Source of the DNA: Candidatus Poribacteria bacterium
GTDB lineage: Bacteria; Poribacteria; WGA-4E; WGA-3G
NCBI GenBank assembly: GCA_012267415.1
Contig: JAAXGN010000016.1
Coordinates: forward strand, 124,001-188,000
DNA length: 64,000 nt
Direction of reading: 5' to 3'
Translations under genes and position numbers: made by a program
Notes under the pieces: model-generated
Databases searched by the model: none
Told to the model about the DNA's origin: nothing
Seen by the model: the letters and a program-made list of their open reading frames with translations, nothing else
Shown: positions 62,741-64,000 of the stretch, in pieces
Position numbering within the stretch: position 1 is the stretch's first letter
Layout: every line of letters starts with the position of its first letter

Positions 62741-63733
62741 TTAAAAGCGTGTGATAAAAGATATTCTATGGGCATGTCCGACATGTGCATCTGGGACGAA
62801 TGCATAATCAAATTGAAAGTCTATGTTCGCTAACGAGTCCAACCCATCTTTGCGGACACCGATTCCGATAGACAATCCATCACTCGGATTATCGTTCAGA
62901 CCAATACGGTACCCGACTCGTGCCGCGATAATGTCGTAAAACCATCTTTCCGCGCCTAAGTGGAAACTTGGATTGGCATCAATGAGGGGTAGATGTGCAT
63001 CAGCCACAATTGCCCATAGATCATTCGGTTGTCCCATCTCTTCAGAATCGGTTACTTTTTCATTCCCCCCATCAATATTAAAATTCCTATAAGCGAGTCC
63101 GGCACGGATTGCCATTGGGGGACTTTCCTCTCCATCTAATACACCCGCGTTTAGTACCGAAACACCGAGTCCGAGATGATTATCAAGTAGACGTAAAATT
63201 CCACCGAAATCAGCTGCAAATCCGTATACATTCTGAATATCCAATTGCTGAGAAATAAATTTCGCTGTCCCACCAATTGAAAAATTCGTTGCTAACGGAT
63301 AGGCAAGAGACAACCCTGTAGCAAAACCGCCAACAGTAACAGTGCTGTCGGGAGTTTCTGTTGCAGCAATCCGTCTCTCAATTTCGGTGAAACTCCCTAA
63401 GAAACTCGCTCCCCATACAAGACGGTTAACACGTTGTGCATATCCGATAGATTGATTGTTGATATCTACAAACGAGAAGTGTTGCATTGCAGTAAGTTCT
63501 CTTGTGTGAACTGCTGTCAATCCTGCGGGGTTCCAAAAGATGGTGTTGATGTCGTTTGCGAGTCCTGTGAAAGCACCCCCCATCCCGACAGGTCTGCTTC
63601 CTGGTTCTATCTTGAGGAATGCTGCACCAGCAGTTCCTGCACCGTCATGAATTCCCTCATCTTGTGCGAAACTTTGAGAACCGGTTAGCAGTAAGGTTAT
63701 TATCAGAGCTACTACAACTTGACGTTTGTGCAT
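62741..63733 (-). CDS. PorV/PorQ-family outer-membrane protein
   Basis: A signal peptide (VVALIITLLLTGSQSFAQ) is followed by TAGAAFLKIEPGSRPVGMGGAFTGLANDINTIFWNPAGL-type sequence that is the hallmark of PorV/UPF0164 (FadL-like) barrels, and the protein ends in Phe (RISFITRF), the outer-membrane assembly signal. In Bacteroidetes PorV serves type IX secretion, handing cargo to the surface. The gene immediately upstream on the minus strand ends in a domain like type IX cargo, supporting, but not proving, such a role. Confidence 0.9.
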   Translation of the reverse strand: MHKRQVVVALIITLLLTGSQSFAQDEGIHDGAGTAGAAFLKIEPGSRPVGMGGAFTGLANDINTIFWNPAGLTAVHTRELTAMQHFSFVDINNQSIGYAQRVNRLVWGASFLGSFTEIERRIAATETPDSTVTVGGFATGLSLAYPLATNFSIGGTAKFISQQLDIQNVYGFAADFGGILRLLDNHLGLGVSVLNAGVLDGEESPPMAIRAGLAYRNFNIDGGNEKVTDSEEMGQPNDLWAIVADAHLPLIDANPSFHLGAERWFYDIIAARVGYRIGLNDNPSDGLSIGIGVRKDGLDSLANIDFQFDYAFVPDAHVGHAHRISFITRF

Positions 63734-63772
63734 TATTTATCTCCATGTATTCATTTTTTAGTTTATTGTGTC

Positions 63773-64000
63773 TTAGTCAACGACAAGAACTTTCCCGACA
63801 GCGTTTGCTCGGTTACCTGCTCCATTGACAGCTTCTAAGCGGAACACGTAAATACCTCGCGCGACAGAATTTCCTGTTTGGTTTTCTAAATTCCATTCTA
63901 TGCGTGAGTCATCGCGTTGTCCTGTCGTGATATTTGCATATTTCTGTTTGTAAACCAGATCACCACCCCAATCATAGATGTAGAGTGTCATATCAATGGC
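63773..64000 (-). CDS. C-terminal end of a secreted protein with FlgD/T9SS-type Ig-like domain, cut by window edge
   Basis: The frame is open through base 64000, so the N-terminus lies beyond the window. The visible 75 residues (LYIYDWGGDLVYKQKY, RIEWNLENQTGNSVARGIYV, FRLEAVNGAGNRANAVGKVL) match the FlgD Ig-like or type IX sorting domain pattern 'W-x-x-x-N-x-x-G-x-x-V-x-x-G-x-Y'. Such domains direct export to the surface. The PorV-like gene starts 39 bases downstream on the same strand. Confidence 0.82.
   Translation of the reverse strand, partial: AIDMTLYIYDWGGDLVYKQKYANITTGQRDDSRIEWNLENQTGNSVARGIYVFRLEAVNGAGNRANAVGKVLVVD

Noticed and set aside
1-64000. tRNA, rRNA or replication-origin features
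   Set aside because: None recognised on reading; tRNA genes in particular could be missed without a structure search.

Overview
The window is a densely coded, moderately AT-rich stretch of a Gram-negative-type bacterial chromosome. Lipobox lipoproteins, ExbB/ExbD, a PorV-like outer-membrane protein, a Tat-exported molybdoenzyme and a Wzz-type polysaccharide co-polymerase all imply an outer membrane. The gene mix (microcompartment shell protein with PduL, tandem serpins, sulfatase, PhyH dioxygenase, Gfo/Idh/MocA and SMP-30 proteins, Uma2 endonuclease, TolB-like propellers, DUF4175-type protein) most resembles Candidatus Poribacteria or a related PVC/FCB-border lineage. That assignment is an inference from content; no rRNA or tRNA gene was recognised.

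Layout. 1-3114: end of an ABC-F ATPase, then a MarR regulator with an unusual helical C-terminal domain and an ECF sigma factor. 3670-5916: S9 peptidase. 6215-14167: seven tightly spaced envelope genes (MsrP, two serpin lipoproteins, VWA lipoprotein, HExxH peptidase, metallophosphoesterase, TPR protein). 14349-16130: compact microcompartment operon (BMC-H shell, PduL, flavoprotein). 16358-20683: four envelope or hypothetical genes, including an SR-rich secreted protein and a Wzz-like protein. 21204-26919: large outer-membrane-type protein plus ExbB-ExbD-ExbD. 27013-36443 (minus strand): gltB, a beta-propeller glycosidase, a coiled-coil protein and a DUF4175-like protein. 36733-39614: Uma2 nuclease and a restriction-modification pair whose nuclease gene has an in-frame stop. 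39658-50903: alcohol dehydrogenase, PQQ/TolB propeller lipoprotein, glyA, folC, hppA, a lipoprotein and a sulfatase. 51138-55712: PhyH, amidase, SMP-30 and Gfo/Idh genes, a likely catabolic group. 55713-57310: orphan CRISPR array with its own insulated promoter, and repeats. 57311-64000: membrane protein, ABC binding protein, TolB-like protein, an interrupted carbohydrate-binding-like gene, nadA, PorV-like protein and the end of a further secreted protein.

The non-coding DNA is unusually structured. At least six families of short inverted repeats occur, and several are 'paired hairpins' in which two hairpins are also reverse copies of each other. Most lie just 3' of stop codons. One family shows a compensatory base-pair change. 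A 190-bp MITE-like element, several near-consensus promoters and a long structured leader before the outer-membrane module were also found. No whole new system can be proved from sequence alone. The best leads are the paired-hairpin families, the minimal microcompartment locus with a Cys4-bearing PduL, the MarR fusion, and two genes broken only by a single in-frame stop.
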